Of a stretch of DNA of 43,098 nt, positions 30,209 to 38,967 are shown one piece after another. Origin of the DNA: Ancalomicrobiaceae bacterium (GTDB taxonomy: Bacteria; Pseudomonadota; Alphaproteobacteria; Rhizobiales; Ancalomicrobiaceae); NCBI GenBank assembly GCA_031291595.1, contig JARLIU010000199.1, forward strand, positions 1 to 43,098, in the 5' to 3' direction. The first letter of the stretch is position 1; each line of letters opens with the position of its first letter. The notes below the pieces were generated by a model. The model was not told the origin of the DNA. It ran no database searches and saw nothing but the letters and a program-made list of their open reading frames with translations. The translations under genes and the position numbers were made by a program.

Positions 30209-31144
30209 ATGTACAACCCGACCCTCATCGATCCGCCGGACGTTGGCGCGGCGGCCATCGAAGCCAAGCAGCATGTGGTTCTCGGAATGCCGCACCTGTC
30301 CGGCACCGGCCTGTCGGAACACTGGCTGTTGAAGGAATTGGGGCACGTCCATTGGCAACTCATCGCCCAGGCGGCCGGGCGGATCCAGCCGGACTTTCGC
30401 GATGACCGGGGCGATCCGGTCTATGCGGCGTTCTGCGCGCTGTCGGTCCGCGACGGCGATTTCGGCGCAGCGCGCGAGAACGACTGCCTCACGGTGCGTT
30501 CAAGACTTGATCGGCTGTCGCGAACGCAGTTCGCCAGCCGCCACGAACTGACGATCGACCGGCGCAGGATCGGCGTGGTCGAATTGATCTCCACCTTCGT
30601 GCGCCGCGACGGCGATCGCGCCAGCAACCACACCATCGCCCGATACGCCGTTGCCGGGCTGCCGCGGATTGCACCGGACGGTGTCGGCGCGGACCTGGCC
30701 GGTACGGCCGCCGAGCATCGTGCCCAAAGGCTGGTCGAGCATCTGGGCTTTGCCATCGATATGCCACCCGTGGCGAGCTTCCGCTTCAGCCCCTGCCCGT
30801 CAACCGATTTCAACGGCGCGGGATTTCTCTATTTCGCCTCGTTCGCCGCCTTTGCCGATCGCGCCGAATGGGCCCATCGCCGCGCGCAGGGACTGACGGC
30901 GGTGATGCTGACGACGGTCCGCCGCGACATCTTCTTCACCGGAAATCTCGATCCCGGCGAGGATCTCGTGGTTCGGATCATGGCCGAGACGACGCTCGGC
31001 GGCGGCATGACCGGCCACCACATGGCCATCGTCTCCGAACCCCGCGGACTGTCGCTGGCACGCCTGTTCACGCTGCGACAGGAGGGACGGTCGAACAATT
31101 TCGGCGCGCCGCTGCAGCGCGATGCTGTCGCATTGATCACGTGA
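30209..31144 (+). CDS. LnmK/Pnap_2097-type double-hotdog biosynthetic protein
   Basis: The 311-residue protein resembles the Pnap_2097 family, related to LnmK of leinamycin biosynthesis, a bifunctional acyltransferase/decarboxylase that turns methylmalonyl-CoA into a propionyl thioester on a carrier protein. Family-like blocks are VVLGMPHLSGTGLSEHWLLKE at the N-terminus, SFRFSPCPSTDFNGAGFLYF in the second half and VRRDIFFTGNLDPGEDLVVR, consistent with two hotdog folds. It follows nitH by five bases, so it belongs to the operon. No acyl carrier protein gene is nearby. Core Nit1C clusters lack this gene, so it is an extension of the pathway. The family assignment is from memory of motifs. Confidence 0.75.
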   Translation: MYNPTLIDPPDVGAAAIEAKQHVVLGMPHLSGTGLSEHWLLKELGHVHWQLIAQAAGRIQPDFRDDRGDPVYAAFCALSVRDGDFGAARENDCLTVRSRLDRLSRTQFASRHELTIDRRRIGVVELISTFVRRDGDRASNHTIARYAVAGLPRIAPDGVGADLAGTAAEHRAQRLVEHLGFAIDMPPVASFRFSPCPSTDFNGAGFLYFASFAAFADRAEWAHRRAQGLTAVMLTTVRRDIFFTGNLDPGEDLVVRIMAETTLGGGMTGHHMAIVSEPRGLSLARLFTLRQEGRSNNFGAPLQRDAVALIT

Positions 31145-31343
31145 TAGCCAAATCTCTGCTTGCGCGTCTAGGCTGTGAATAGGCACCGGGTCCCGGCGCC
31201 GATCGGCACGACCAACAGTTGGTCTTAGTGAGAGGAAGGGGGGCACGAGGCGACGCTCACTCGCACAGGCTGCGTCGCATGCGGCCGAGGGCTTGAATTC
31301 GGCTTGGCGAGCGATCACTACTGGGAGTGATCGGGAGGGTGGA

Positions 31344-32438
31344 ATGGCTGACCGAGAAATTGGCGTCGGACTCATCGGTTTTGGACTGGGTGGTCGGGTC
31401 TTTCACGCCCCGTTTGCGAATGCGGTAAATGGGCTGCGTTTGACCGCCGTTTTGCAGCGTCAAGGCGAGGAGTCCGCCAGAGCCTATCCTGCAGCGCAGA
31501 TCGTGCGCACGCTCGACGATATGCTGGCGAACAAGGCGATCGAGCTGGTCGTCGTCACCACGCCGAACGCAACGCACGTCGAACTGGCCAAGCAGGCGCT
31601 GGAGGCAGGCAAGCACGTCGTCATCGACAAGCCGTTTGCGACGACCAGCGAGGAGGCGCTGGGGCTGAGCCAGCTTGCCAGCAGCAAGGGACTATTGGCG
31701 GTTCCGTTTCACAATCGCCGCTGGGACGGGGATTTCTTGACGGTGAAGAAGCTGATCGTCGAGCAAGCTCTCGGCCGGCTCGTCAGCTTCGAGTCGCACT
31801 TCGACCGCTTCCGCCCCATCCCGCGCGGGGGGGTATGGCAGGAGGCGGAGAATCCGGCCAACGGAATGCTGTTCGACCTGGGGCCACACCTCGTCGATCA
31901 GGCGCTGGCGCTGTTCGGTCTGCCGGACACGATCGTGGCGAGCGTTCGCTCGGATCGCGACGGTTCGGAGATCGAGGACGCCTTCGACATTACGCTGAGC
32001 TATCCGGGGGCGAACGGCAAAGGGTTGCTGGTGCACTGCCGGACGAGCTATCTGGCTTGCGACAATTCGCCAAGATTTTTGCTGCACGGAACACGGGGCA
32101 GCTTTCGCAAGCACGGGCTCGATCCACAGGAGACTGCGGTGGTCGGCGGAGCGACAGTTCCCAAGCTGGGATCGCCGGACGTGTGGTTGCAGGAGGACGA
32201 GCCGGCATGGGGCACGCTGACCGTTGCGCCGAATCCGGCCGCTCCGGCCAGGCTGGTCGAGAGCCGGGTGAAGACCGAGATCGGCGACTATCGCGGCTTC
32301 TACGCGAACGTGCGCGACGCGATCCTGGGCACGGCGCCGCTCGCTCTGACGGCGGAGGACGGATACCGCGTGATCCGGTTGTTGGAACTGGCTCGTCAAA
32401 GCTCCGCCGAAGGACGCAGGTTGAAGGTGGAGCTATAG
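31344..32438 (+). CDS. Gfo/Idh/MocA family NAD(P)-dependent oxidoreductase
   Basis: The 364-residue product has the N-terminal Rossmann domain (VGLIGFGLGGRVFHAPF at about 7-23) and the family's DKPFATTSEEA block in the place of the usual EKP motif, with K acting as catalytic lysine. The C-terminal part has GMLFDLGPHLVDQAL. It resembles YdgJ/scyllo-inositol dehydrogenase-like oxidoreductases acting on sugars or inositols. The ATG at 31344 has GGGAGGGTGGA directly ahead. It lies 199 bases after the nit operon on the same strand; whether it shares any role with it is unclear. Confidence 0.93.
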   Translation: MADREIGVGLIGFGLGGRVFHAPFANAVNGLRLTAVLQRQGEESARAYPAAQIVRTLDDMLANKAIELVVVTTPNATHVELAKQALEAGKHVVIDKPFATTSEEALGLSQLASSKGLLAVPFHNRRWDGDFLTVKKLIVEQALGRLVSFESHFDRFRPIPRGGVWQEAENPANGMLFDLGPHLVDQALALFGLPDTIVASVRSDRDGSEIEDAFDITLSYPGANGKGLLVHCRTSYLACDNSPRFLLHGTRGSFRKHGLDPQETAVVGGATVPKLGSPDVWLQEDEPAWGTLTVAPNPAAPARLVESRVKTEIGDYRGFYANVRDAILGTAPLALTAEDGYRVIRLLELARQSSAEGRRLKVEL

Positions 32439-32587
32439 AGCTGTGCAACGGCGCTGGGAGGCTGCGCCCGCCCGCGCCAGGGGGCTTCCGGTTGGGCTGG
32501 GGACGCGCTTCCATCGCCAACGCGAGCGAGGCGGGGCCGAACCCTGCGCCCGAAAACACCCAAGCCGGGCGATGCCGACCTGTTCGG

Positions 32588-32627
32588 TCAAGAACTCAAG
32601 AACTCAAGAACTCAAGAACTCAAGAAC
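32588..32627. repeat. Octamer tandem repeat, five perfect copies
   Basis: TCAAGAAC is repeated five times without a mismatch over 40 bases. It lies outside any gene. Perfect short tandem repeats like this can change copy number by slippage. Confidence 0.9.
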
Positions 32628-33139
32628 ATGATCGACCGGCGGCACGAACGGGTGCGCTTGTCCGGATTGATCGACTAGCAGCGCATCGAGCCGACGTCCG
32701 GTTTGAACTGGACCCCATTGGTGAGGCCGTGGGGCTTCGGGCCTGAGGCGTAAGCCTGCTGCTGCCGTTCGACAATCAGGCCGCTTCGTGCCGCTTCCGT
32801 TCGTGCTGTGGTTCTGTGGGTGACGCGTTGGCGTTGTCCAGGCGAAGTGGCATAGCCGCCTTCGCGAACGGCGATGGCGCCCTATCGACTGAAGGCTTCC
32901 GCGATGCCCTGTTGCCGTGATTACTAGCGCAGGATGCGTTCGGATGGAACCGCCGAGCCGATCCATCGATGAGCTGAACCACTGCTCTATCAAGAGCTTG
33001 GAGCGCCGATGCATGCTCGCGTGTGACAGCATGGCGCTCTGGGACGCTCGCTCGACACGGATCCGTGGCGACGTCGGAACGGATGTCCGATGAAGCAGAG
33101 CGCGTGTTGGAGCATCACGATCGGCATCAAACAGGTAGA

Positions 33140-33187
33140 GCGGGATTCATGGCGAAGACCGCACACACTTTTCGCCATCCCGCTCCA
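33140..33187. repeat. Palindromic intergenic element (RIME-like)
   Basis: GAGCGGGAT and ATGGCGAA at 33140-33158 face TTCGCCAT and CCCGCTC at 33173-33187, with a small bulge and a loop rich in CACAC. This matches the general form of short palindromic mosaic elements found many times per genome in Hyphomicrobiales. Confidence 0.6.
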
Positions 33188-33336
33188 GGACCCATTCAAG
33201 ATCATCATTGCAATGAAGACACCTTGCCGGCTTTCGGAGCGATCGGGTTCCGGAGACGGGTAGGTGCGGGCTTGTCGGGCCCGCGTCTTCGGCGATGGCG
33301 ATATCGCATAGATGCCATGTTGGCTGGAGAGAGACG

Positions 33337-34410
33337 ATGAAGATTGCAGTGCTTCCGGGAGACGGTGTCGGCAAAGAGGTGACGGCGCAGGCCGTCAAGG
33401 TGCTCAAGGCCGCGGTCGGCAACGCAACGTCGCTGGAACTCACCGAGGCGCCGATCGGTCAGGCGGGGGTGGAGGCGGCCGGCGACCCGCTGCCGCAGAC
33501 GACCCTCGAATTGTGCCGCAAGGCCGATGCCATCCTGTTCGGCGCCGCCGGCATCCCCGGCGACGAGAAGCTGCCGTTCGATCAGCGGCCGGGCGCCAGC
33601 CTGCTGCGGCTGCGCAAGGATCTGCAGCTGTTCGCCAATTTCAGGCCGGTGTTCATGTTTCCGGAACTGATCGGGGCGTCCACCCTGAAGCCCGAGGTGG
33701 TCGACGGGCTCGACGTGATCATCTTGCGCGAGCTGACCGGCGACGTCTACTTCGGCGAACCGCGCGGCATCCGCACGCTGCCGAGCGGCGAGCGGCAGGG
33801 TTTCAACACCATGGTCTACTCGGAATCGGAGGTCGAGCGCATCGCGCACGTCGCGTTCCAGACCGCCCGCGGCCGGCGGCGCAAGGTCTGCTCGGTCGAC
33901 AAGGCCAACGTGCTCGAGACCTCGCAGGTTTGGCGCGACGTGTTCACGCGGGTGGGGAAGGACTATCCGGATGTCGAGCTGACGCACGTCTTCGTCGATG
34001 CGGCGGCGATGATGCTGATGCGGGCACCCAAGCAGTTCGACGTCGTGGCGACCGGCAACATCTTCGGCGACATCCTGTCGGACTGCGCGGCGATGCTGAC
34101 CGGTTCGATCGGCATGCTGCCGTCGGCGTCGCTGGCCAACGACCGCAAGGGTCTGTACGTGCCGGTGCACGGGTCCGCGCCCGACATCGCCGGCAAGAAC
34201 ATCGCCAATCCGCTGGCTGCCATCCTGTCGGCCGCGATGATGCTGCGCTATTCGTTCGACCTGCCCGAACTCGCGGCGCGCGTCGAGAAGGCGGTGAGCC
34301 GCGTGCTGGCAGGCGGACAGCGCACTGCCGACATCTATCAGCCCGGCACCGCTAAAGTCGGGACGATCGAGATGGGCGATGCCGTCGTCGCGGCACTCGG
34401 CCGGGCCTGA
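33337..34410 (+). CDS. leuB: 3-isopropylmalate dehydrogenase
   Basis: The 357-residue product is an isocitrate/isopropylmalate dehydrogenase family member of LeuB type. It starts [15 protein letters not shown] and shows the substrate-binding [10 protein letters not shown], the [14 protein letters not shown] loop, [13 protein letters not shown] and [11 protein letters not shown], with [15 protein letters not shown] for NAD binding. The reaction is oxidative decarboxylation of 3-isopropylmalate in leucine synthesis. The ATG at 33337 follows GAGAGAGACG and gives the family N-terminus. leuCD lies 4.6 kb away on the opposite strand, so this is probably part of an accessory leu set; a related beta-decarboxylating substrate is possible. 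Confidence 0.9.
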   Translation: MKIAVLPGDGVGKEVTAQAVKVLKAAVGNATSLELTEAPIGQAGVEAAGDPLPQTTLELCRKADAILFGAAGIPGDEKLPFDQRPGASLLRLRKDLQLFANFRPVFMFPELIGASTLKPEVVDGLDVIILRELTGDVYFGEPRGIRTLPSGERQGFNTMVYSESEVERIAHVAFQTARGRRRKVCSVDKANVLETSQVWRDVFTRVGKDYPDVELTHVFVDAAAMMLMRAPKQFDVVATGNIFGDILSDCAAMLTGSIGMLPSASLANDRKGLYVPVHGSAPDIAGKNIANPLAAILSAAMMLRYSFDLPELAARVEKAVSRVLAGGQRTADIYQPGTAKVGTIEMGDAVVAALGRA

Positions 34411-34847
34411 CCGAACCGGCAAAAGCCTGCTGAAATCGAGCGACGTCGCCTGCGACCCCCGTCGGGGCTCGGACGGCGCCGACCGGACCCACAGGCGTGC
34501 GGGGTCCTCGGTGATCGGTTGCGTGACGCTGAGCAAGGCTTTCGCCGCCCTCGATGCGAGGCCACGGCGGCAAGATCTTCGGGGCAGCGGGGTGAAAGAC
34601 GCCGGACAAGGACGACTCATCCATCGCAAGGCGCGATGGCGCCTTACCGAACGACGATTTTGAGAAAGCCGCGCGGCTTTCTATAAAAAGTCTGGAGAGG
34701 GCTGCCCGCTGTCCCGGACGGGCGTGGTGGCGTCGGGCCCTCAGGGTTGCGTAGCCAAATCGGGTTTGAGGGATTTGCTTCGGGCTCGAAGGCTGATTCA
34801 ACAAATCAACGCCATGGCGTCAATGGTGGATCGTTGGGAGGAAAACG
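34411..34847. other. Intergenic region between leuB and the MBL-fold gene
   Basis: The 437-base gap holds two hairpins (34621-34639 with CCATCGC/GCGATGG arms, and 34663-34682) and a probable promoter for the next gene, which I cannot place exactly. A ribosome binding site GGGAGGAAAA ends it. No gene is supported. Confidence 0.45.
34663..34688 (+). terminator. Probable terminator downstream of leuB
   Basis: AGAAAGCCGCGCGGCTTTCT (34663-34682) is a perfect 20-base palindrome with an 8-bp stem around GCGC, followed by the AT-rich TATAAA. A true T-run is lacking, and it lies ~250 bases after leuB, so the strength is uncertain. Confidence 0.5.
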
Positions 34848-35732
34848 ATGGCAAAAAGGCTCTCGGCTGAGCAGTGCCCTGGCGTCTATCGGCGCAACAT
34901 CGGCGACATCAGGGTCGCGACGGTCAACGACGGCAAGTATCCGACGGCGTTCGATCATATCATCGGTGTCGACGCAGCCAGGTGCCGGCAAGCGCACGAG
35001 GCGGCGCATGCGCCGACTCCGCCGTGGCTGACGATCGATACGTTTCTGGTCGATACGGGCGATCGGTTGATGTTGGTCGATTCCGGTTTCGCCGGAGCTG
35101 GGCCGACCACCGGGCGGCTGGTTTCCAATCTGGCGCTTCTCGGTGTCAAGCCGGCAGACATCGATGCGATCCTGATGACCCACCTGCATGCGGATCACGT
35201 GGGTGGGCTGACCGACGAAAACGGGCAGCGAGCCTTTGCCAACGCCGAACTGGTGGTGCACGAGGACGAAATCGCGTTCTGGGAGGACGAAGGCACGCTG
35301 TCGCGACTGGTCGAGCTGCAGAAGCCGGATTTCGGCCGCGCGCAGAAGGCGCTCAATGCCTATCGCGGTCGAACCCGCGCCGTCCGCACGAACGAGGAAG
35401 TCGCCAGCGGCGTCTCGGCCACGCCGACGCCCGGGCACACGCCGGGCCACAGTGCGTGGCGGATTTCATCCGGCGACGAGACCCTGCTGATCTGGGGCGA
35501 CATGGTGCACCTGCCGTCGATCCAGTTCGCCATTCCGGAAGCCAGCGTCATCTACGACGTCGACCCCGATGCGGCCGCGCAGTCCCGCCGGCACGTGCTC
35601 GACATGGCTGCCGCCGACCAGATTCTGGTCGCCGGCATTCATCTGAGCTTTCCGGGCTATGGCTGGGTGCGGAAGACTCCATCCGGCGGCTTTGCCTACG
35701 TCGCCGAGACGTGGACGCCCGTTCTCGAATGA
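34848..35732 (+). CDS. MBL-fold metallo-hydrolase
   Basis: The 294-residue protein is a metallo-beta-lactamase-fold hydrolase. The binuclear zinc motif THLHADHVGG is at 111-120 (H112, H114, D116, H117), with further ligands in TPGHTPGH and IWGDMVH. The layout is that of the lactonase-like/quorum-quenching group and related hydrolases rather than true beta-lactamases, and there is no signal peptide. The substrate is unknown. GGGAGGAAAACG lies just upstream. It converges on the aldo/keto reductase gene, with a strong hairpin between. Confidence 0.92.
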   Translation: MAKRLSAEQCPGVYRRNIGDIRVATVNDGKYPTAFDHIIGVDAARCRQAHEAAHAPTPPWLTIDTFLVDTGDRLMLVDSGFAGAGPTTGRLVSNLALLGVKPADIDAILMTHLHADHVGGLTDENGQRAFANAELVVHEDEIAFWEDEGTLSRLVELQKPDFGRAQKALNAYRGRTRAVRTNEEVASGVSATPTPGHTPGHSAWRISSGDETLLIWGDMVHLPSIQFAIPEASVIYDVDPDAAAQSRRHVLDMAAADQILVAGIHLSFPGYGWVRKTPSGGFAYVAETWTPVLE

Positions 35733-35826
35733 CGGCACTGCCCGACAGAGGCATTGCCTGTCGCCAATCCGAGGCAGGTCGCTGGCAACGGCGATCGGCC
35801 ATGAGCACCATCCGCCTGACATGACA

Positions 35827-35857
35827 AAGGACCGCGTGAGGTCACCACGCGGTCCTT
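35827..35857. terminator. Bidirectional terminator between MBL and aldo/keto reductase genes
   Basis: A perfect 12-bp inverted repeat (35827-35838 with 35846-35857) with a 7-base loop lies between two convergent genes, with A-rich and T-rich ends. It can act in both directions. Confidence 0.7.
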
Positions 35858-35924
35858 GCCGATTCGGCCGAGCGTTCCGGCAGCAGATGAGGTCGGATCC
35901 GCCCTCGTCCAATTCCGTCGCGCT

Positions 35925-36965
35925 CTAATGCGGAGCCCTGGGGCCGGCGCCGGCGCCGGATGTGGCAATGGCGGCGGCAATTTCGGCGTAGTCCGCATTC
36001 GTCAAGTCAAGCCTCGCCGCGCCGAGCCAGCCGTCGACCTGGTCCGGGCTGCGCGCGCCGACGATCGCAGCCGTCACGCCGGGCCATCCGAGTGTCCAGG
36101 CCACCGCGACGCAGGCGACACTGGTGTCGTGGCGCGCGGCGACCGGCTCGAGCGAACGCGCGAGGCCAAGGTTTTGCGCCAGAGCGTCGCCACTGAATTG
36201 CGGGTTGCGCGACCGCCAGTCGTCGCTGGCCAGCGACCGGGCGCGCTCGGCCGTGAAGCGGCCGGAGAGAAGGCCTGATTGCATTGGGCTGTAGACGATG
36301 ACGCCGACGCCGTGCGCGTCGCACCAGGGCAACTCGGCTTCGGCAATGCCGCGCCGGATCGCCGAGAACGGCGGTTGCAGCGTGTCGACATGCCCGACGC
36401 GCTCGGCTGCCTCAAGCTGCGCGGCGTCATGGTTCGACAGGCCGATGGCGCGGACCTTGCCTTCGCGTTTCAGATCGAGCAGCGTTTGCCAATAGTCTTC
36501 GATCGGCGTCCCGTCCTCCGCCGGCCAGTGCATCTGATAGAGATCGATCCGCTCGACGCCGAGACGCTTGAGCGACGCCTCGACCTCGCGCCGGAGGCTC
36601 GCTGCCGCGCCGATTCGCCGAGCCTGCAGTTTGGGATTGCCTTCATCCCAAATGAGACCGCACTTGGTGAAGACGTAAGGACGCTCGGCTGCCGGAATGT
36701 CGGCGAGGGCCTGCCGCACCACCGCTTCCGAATGGCCAAGACCGTAAAGCGCCGCCGTATCGATCCAGTTGATGCCACGTGCGATGGCGTGGCGGATCGC
36801 AGCGATCGAGTCGCGATCGTCCTGCGCTCCCCAACCGAACGACCATCCGGTACCGCCGATCGCCCATGCGCCGAACCCGACGCGCGTGATGGTCATGTCC
36901 GTGCGACCAAGCCGACGCGTCGGAAGAGGGGCTGCCTTCTGGGGGGAGGTTTTGCTTGCGCTCAT
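35925..36965 (-). CDS. Aldo/keto reductase
   Basis: The 346-residue product is an aldo/keto reductase with the (beta/alpha)8 barrel. The catalytic tetrad can be traced: D in NWIDTAALYG, Y in the same stretch (ALYGLGHSE), K in YVFTKCGL and H in YQMHWPAEDG. The group resembles the YhdN/general-stress-like AKRs. It probably reduces or oxidises a small carbonyl or sugar; the substrate is unknown. It follows the SDR gene on the minus strand with a gap of ~60 bases and ends the leuCD-side minus-strand gene set. Confidence 0.93.
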   Translation of the reverse strand: MSASKTSPQKAAPLPTRRLGRTDMTITRVGFGAWAIGGTGWSFGWGAQDDRDSIAAIRHAIARGINWIDTAALYGLGHSEAVVRQALADIPAAERPYVFTKCGLIWDEGNPKLQARRIGAAASLRREVEASLKRLGVERIDLYQMHWPAEDGTPIEDYWQTLLDLKREGKVRAIGLSNHDAAQLEAAERVGHVDTLQPPFSAIRRGIAEAELPWCDAHGVGVIVYSPMQSGLLSGRFTAERARSLASDDWRSRNPQFSGDALAQNLGLARSLEPVAARHDTSVACVAVAWTLGWPGVTAAIVGARSPDQVDGWLGAARLDLTNADYAEIAAAIATSGAGAGPRAPH

Positions 36966-37025
36966 GGGCTCGGTCCCGTGCTGCAGTTGGAGTGCGCCGG
37001 GCGACGACTCGCCCGGCGCGGGGTC

Positions 37026-37874
37026 TCATTTCTTGGCCTTTGCCGACTGCGAAGTCGACAGCGCCACCGCCAGATCCGGCCAAGCCATGGACCGATGCGG
37101 CTGCTTCGCCGGGTCGGTGCCAACGGCCGGATCCCAGTCGACGGCGAGGAAGCGCTGGCCGCTCACGTGTCCACCCAGTTCGGTGAGCAAACCAAGCGTC
37201 GGAGGAGCCATCGCCGACGGCGGAATGAGCGTCCGCCGATCGACGCCCGGCTCGTCCGGCACCATCACGGTGTCCGACGGTCCGCCCGGAAGCACGGCAT
37301 TGACGGTGATGCCGCTGCCGTCCAATTCGCGCGACAGCATCAGCATCCAGGCCTCGCACGCCGCCTTGCTCGGGCCGTAGGGCGAAAATCCGGGGCGCAG
37401 CATGGTGAAGTAGCTGGTCCCCATGTAGACGATCCGGCCCCACTTCTGCCGCCGCAAGATCGGCACGACCGCATGCGTCATGTTGAAGACGCCATTGACG
37501 TTGGTCGCGAAGAACCGAGCCCAGAGCTGCGGGCTGACGTCTTCGATCTGGAGTTTCTTTCTGGTGTACTCCGGATGCACGGAATTCATGCCGAGCGCGG
37601 CATTGTTGATCAGCACGTGCAATCCGCCGAAGTGCTCGACGACTGCGTTGACCTGGCGAACGCAGGCGTCCGGGTCGATCACGTCGCAGGGGAGGGCGAA
37701 AACCTTGTCGCCGTACGTCTGCTGTAGTTTCGCAGCGCCGTCGGCCGAATGCGTCAGCGCACCGACGCGCAGACCGGCGTCGAGAAAACCTTCGAGCAGC
37801 GCAACGCCGAAGCCTCCCGCCGCCCCCGTGATGATCGCAACCTTTCCTTCCAAGTCGGAGTAGGGCGATGTCAT
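37026..37874 (-). CDS. SDR family oxidoreductase
   Basis: The 282-residue protein is a short-chain dehydrogenase/reductase. TGAAGGFG at 16-23 binds the cofactor, VLINNAALGMNS is the NNAG block, and the catalytic tyrosine/lysine are in YGPSKAACEAW. The start at 37874 has GAGGAGAAGACAAA ahead and gives MTSPYSDLEGKVAIITG; the longer frame to 37940 has no such site. It lies 75 bases after the nitroreductase gene and before the aldo/keto reductase, so the three are probably one unit that modifies a shared substrate. The substrate is unknown. Confidence 0.92.
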   Translation of the reverse strand: MTSPYSDLEGKVAIITGAAGGFGVALLEGFLDAGLRVGALTHSADGAAKLQQTYGDKVFALPCDVIDPDACVRQVNAVVEHFGGLHVLINNAALGMNSVHPEYTRKKLQIEDVSPQLWARFFATNVNGVFNMTHAVVPILRRQKWGRIVYMGTSYFTMLRPGFSPYGPSKAACEAWMLMLSRELDGSGITVNAVLPGGPSDTVMVPDEPGVDRRTLIPPSAMAPPTLGLLTELGGHVSGQRFLAVDWDPAVGTDPAKQPHRSMAWPDLAVALSTSQSAKAKK

Positions 37875-37949
37875 TTTGTCTTCTCCTCGTTGTGGTGAAC
37901 CTACCCCCCGCGCGGCCGGAGCGATGGCCGGGTGACGCAATTGCGTCGC

Positions 37950-38825
37950 TCAGCGCAATCCGAACCCGCGCGATTGCAGGATCTCGCGCAGCACGTGGCG
38001 TCCCATCAGCGCACGCTTGTCGCTGATGCGTCTCGCCGCCTGCTCCGTCCAATCGATGTCCGTCATCTGCTGCTCCGACCGGAAGCCCCGCAGACGCTGG
38101 TCATAGATGGCGAGCGCCTCCGGTGACGCCTGCTCGTATTGCTCGTGGTGAAGCACCATCGTCTGTGGCAGCCGCGGCTTGACGTCGGTCTCGACCGTTG
38201 CGTCGGGGTAGCCGAGCGTCATGCCGAACACCCCGAAGACCTCGTCCGGCAGCCCCAGTTCCGCCGCGACCTCGCGCGGATGGTTGCGCATCGCGCCGAT
38301 ATAGCAACCGCCGAGACCAATGGATTCGGCCGCGACGAGCGTGTTCTGCGCCGCAAAGGCGGCGTCGGCGATGGCAACGATGAACGATTCCAGATAATCG
38401 AGCCCTTCCGACGTCTGGCCGCAACCGGCGGCGATCATGCGCAACCGCGACAGGTCTGCCACGAACACCAACAGCAGCGGCGCCTTGGCGACGTGTTGCT
38501 GATTTCCCGCCAGCTTCGCCAGACGGGCCTTGCGCCCGGGGTCGCGCACGGCGATCACGCTCCACGCCTGCAGGTTGGATGTCGTCGGCGCGGACTGCGC
38601 CGCCGCGATGATCATCTCGAGCGCATCGGGCGGTAGCGCCCTATCGCTGTAATGACGAACCGACCGGTGCGCCAGCAGCGTGTCGAGGACGTCATTCCAG
38701 TCCGCTCGCGGAAATGCCTCGGCGACCTCCTTGGCCATGTGCGGATCGCGGTATCGCGCGGTCAATCGCGCCATGGCGTCTGGATTTGCAGTTGCATCGG
38801 AAACCAATGGGACATCAGCCTGCAT
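37950..38825 (-). CDS. Nitroreductase family FMN-dependent oxidoreductase (NfsA-like)
   Basis: The 291-residue protein has the FMN-binding nitroreductase fold: HRSVRHYSDRALPPDALEMI, AAAQSAPTTSNLQAWSVI near the N-terminus, and GLGGCYIGAMRNHP and FGMTLGYPD further on. This is the pattern of the NfsA/FRP group, which uses NADPH to reduce nitro compounds, quinones or flavins. The start at 38825 is 52 bases from a large palindrome. It precedes the SDR gene on the minus strand. The physiological substrate is unknown. Confidence 0.92.
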   Translation of the reverse strand: MQADVPLVSDATANPDAMARLTARYRDPHMAKEVAEAFPRADWNDVLDTLLAHRSVRHYSDRALPPDALEMIIAAAQSAPTTSNLQAWSVIAVRDPGRKARLAKLAGNQQHVAKAPLLLVFVADLSRLRMIAAGCGQTSEGLDYLESFIVAIADAAFAAQNTLVAAESIGLGGCYIGAMRNHPREVAAELGLPDEVFGVFGMTLGYPDATVETDVKPRLPQTMVLHHEQYEQASPEALAIYDQRLRGFRSEQQMTDIDWTEQAARRISDKRALMGRHVLREILQSRGFGLR

Positions 38826-38876
38826 GAACTCATCTTCCTTCGGTAGGCATGGGAGGTGGTGTGGCTTGGCGCGCCG

Positions 38877-38954
38877 CTAGTGGAGCGAATTTGGCATTTG
38901 AGTCCAAGCGGACTGCGTGGCCATACTCAAATGTCAAATTCAAAGCTCCACTAG
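38877..38954. repeat. Palindromic element A, 78 bp, CTAGTGGAGC ends
   Basis: CTAGTGGAGC ... AATTTGGCATTTGAGT on the left matches ACTCAAATGTCAAATT ... GCTCCACTAG on the right, with few mismatches and an 18-base middle. The ends are CTAGTGG/CCACTAG, shared with element B. It could be a small MITE-like insertion or a strong terminator/processing hairpin between leuD and the nitroreductase gene. Confidence 0.8.
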
Positions 38955-38967
38955 ACTCAATGAATTG

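Larger units (their letters stand above)
32439..33336. other. Gene-free region of about 0.9 kb between the oxidoreductase and leuB
   Basis: I find no protein-like frame here. The region holds a five-copy octamer repeat at 32588-32627 and a palindromic element at 33140-33187. Frames such as 32604-33032 on the minus strand look like no family I know and have no ribosome binding site. It may be debris of an insertion or of lost genes. Confidence 0.5.

Noticed and set aside
32588-32627. CRISPR-like repeats
   Set aside because: The repeat unit is only 8 bases with no spacers, and no cas gene is present.
32604-33032. Possible transposase remnant on the minus strand in the gap before leuB
   Set aside because: I tried to match it to IS families by eye and saw no convincing motif, no DDE residues and no terminal inverted repeats. 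It may be decayed, but I cannot support a call.
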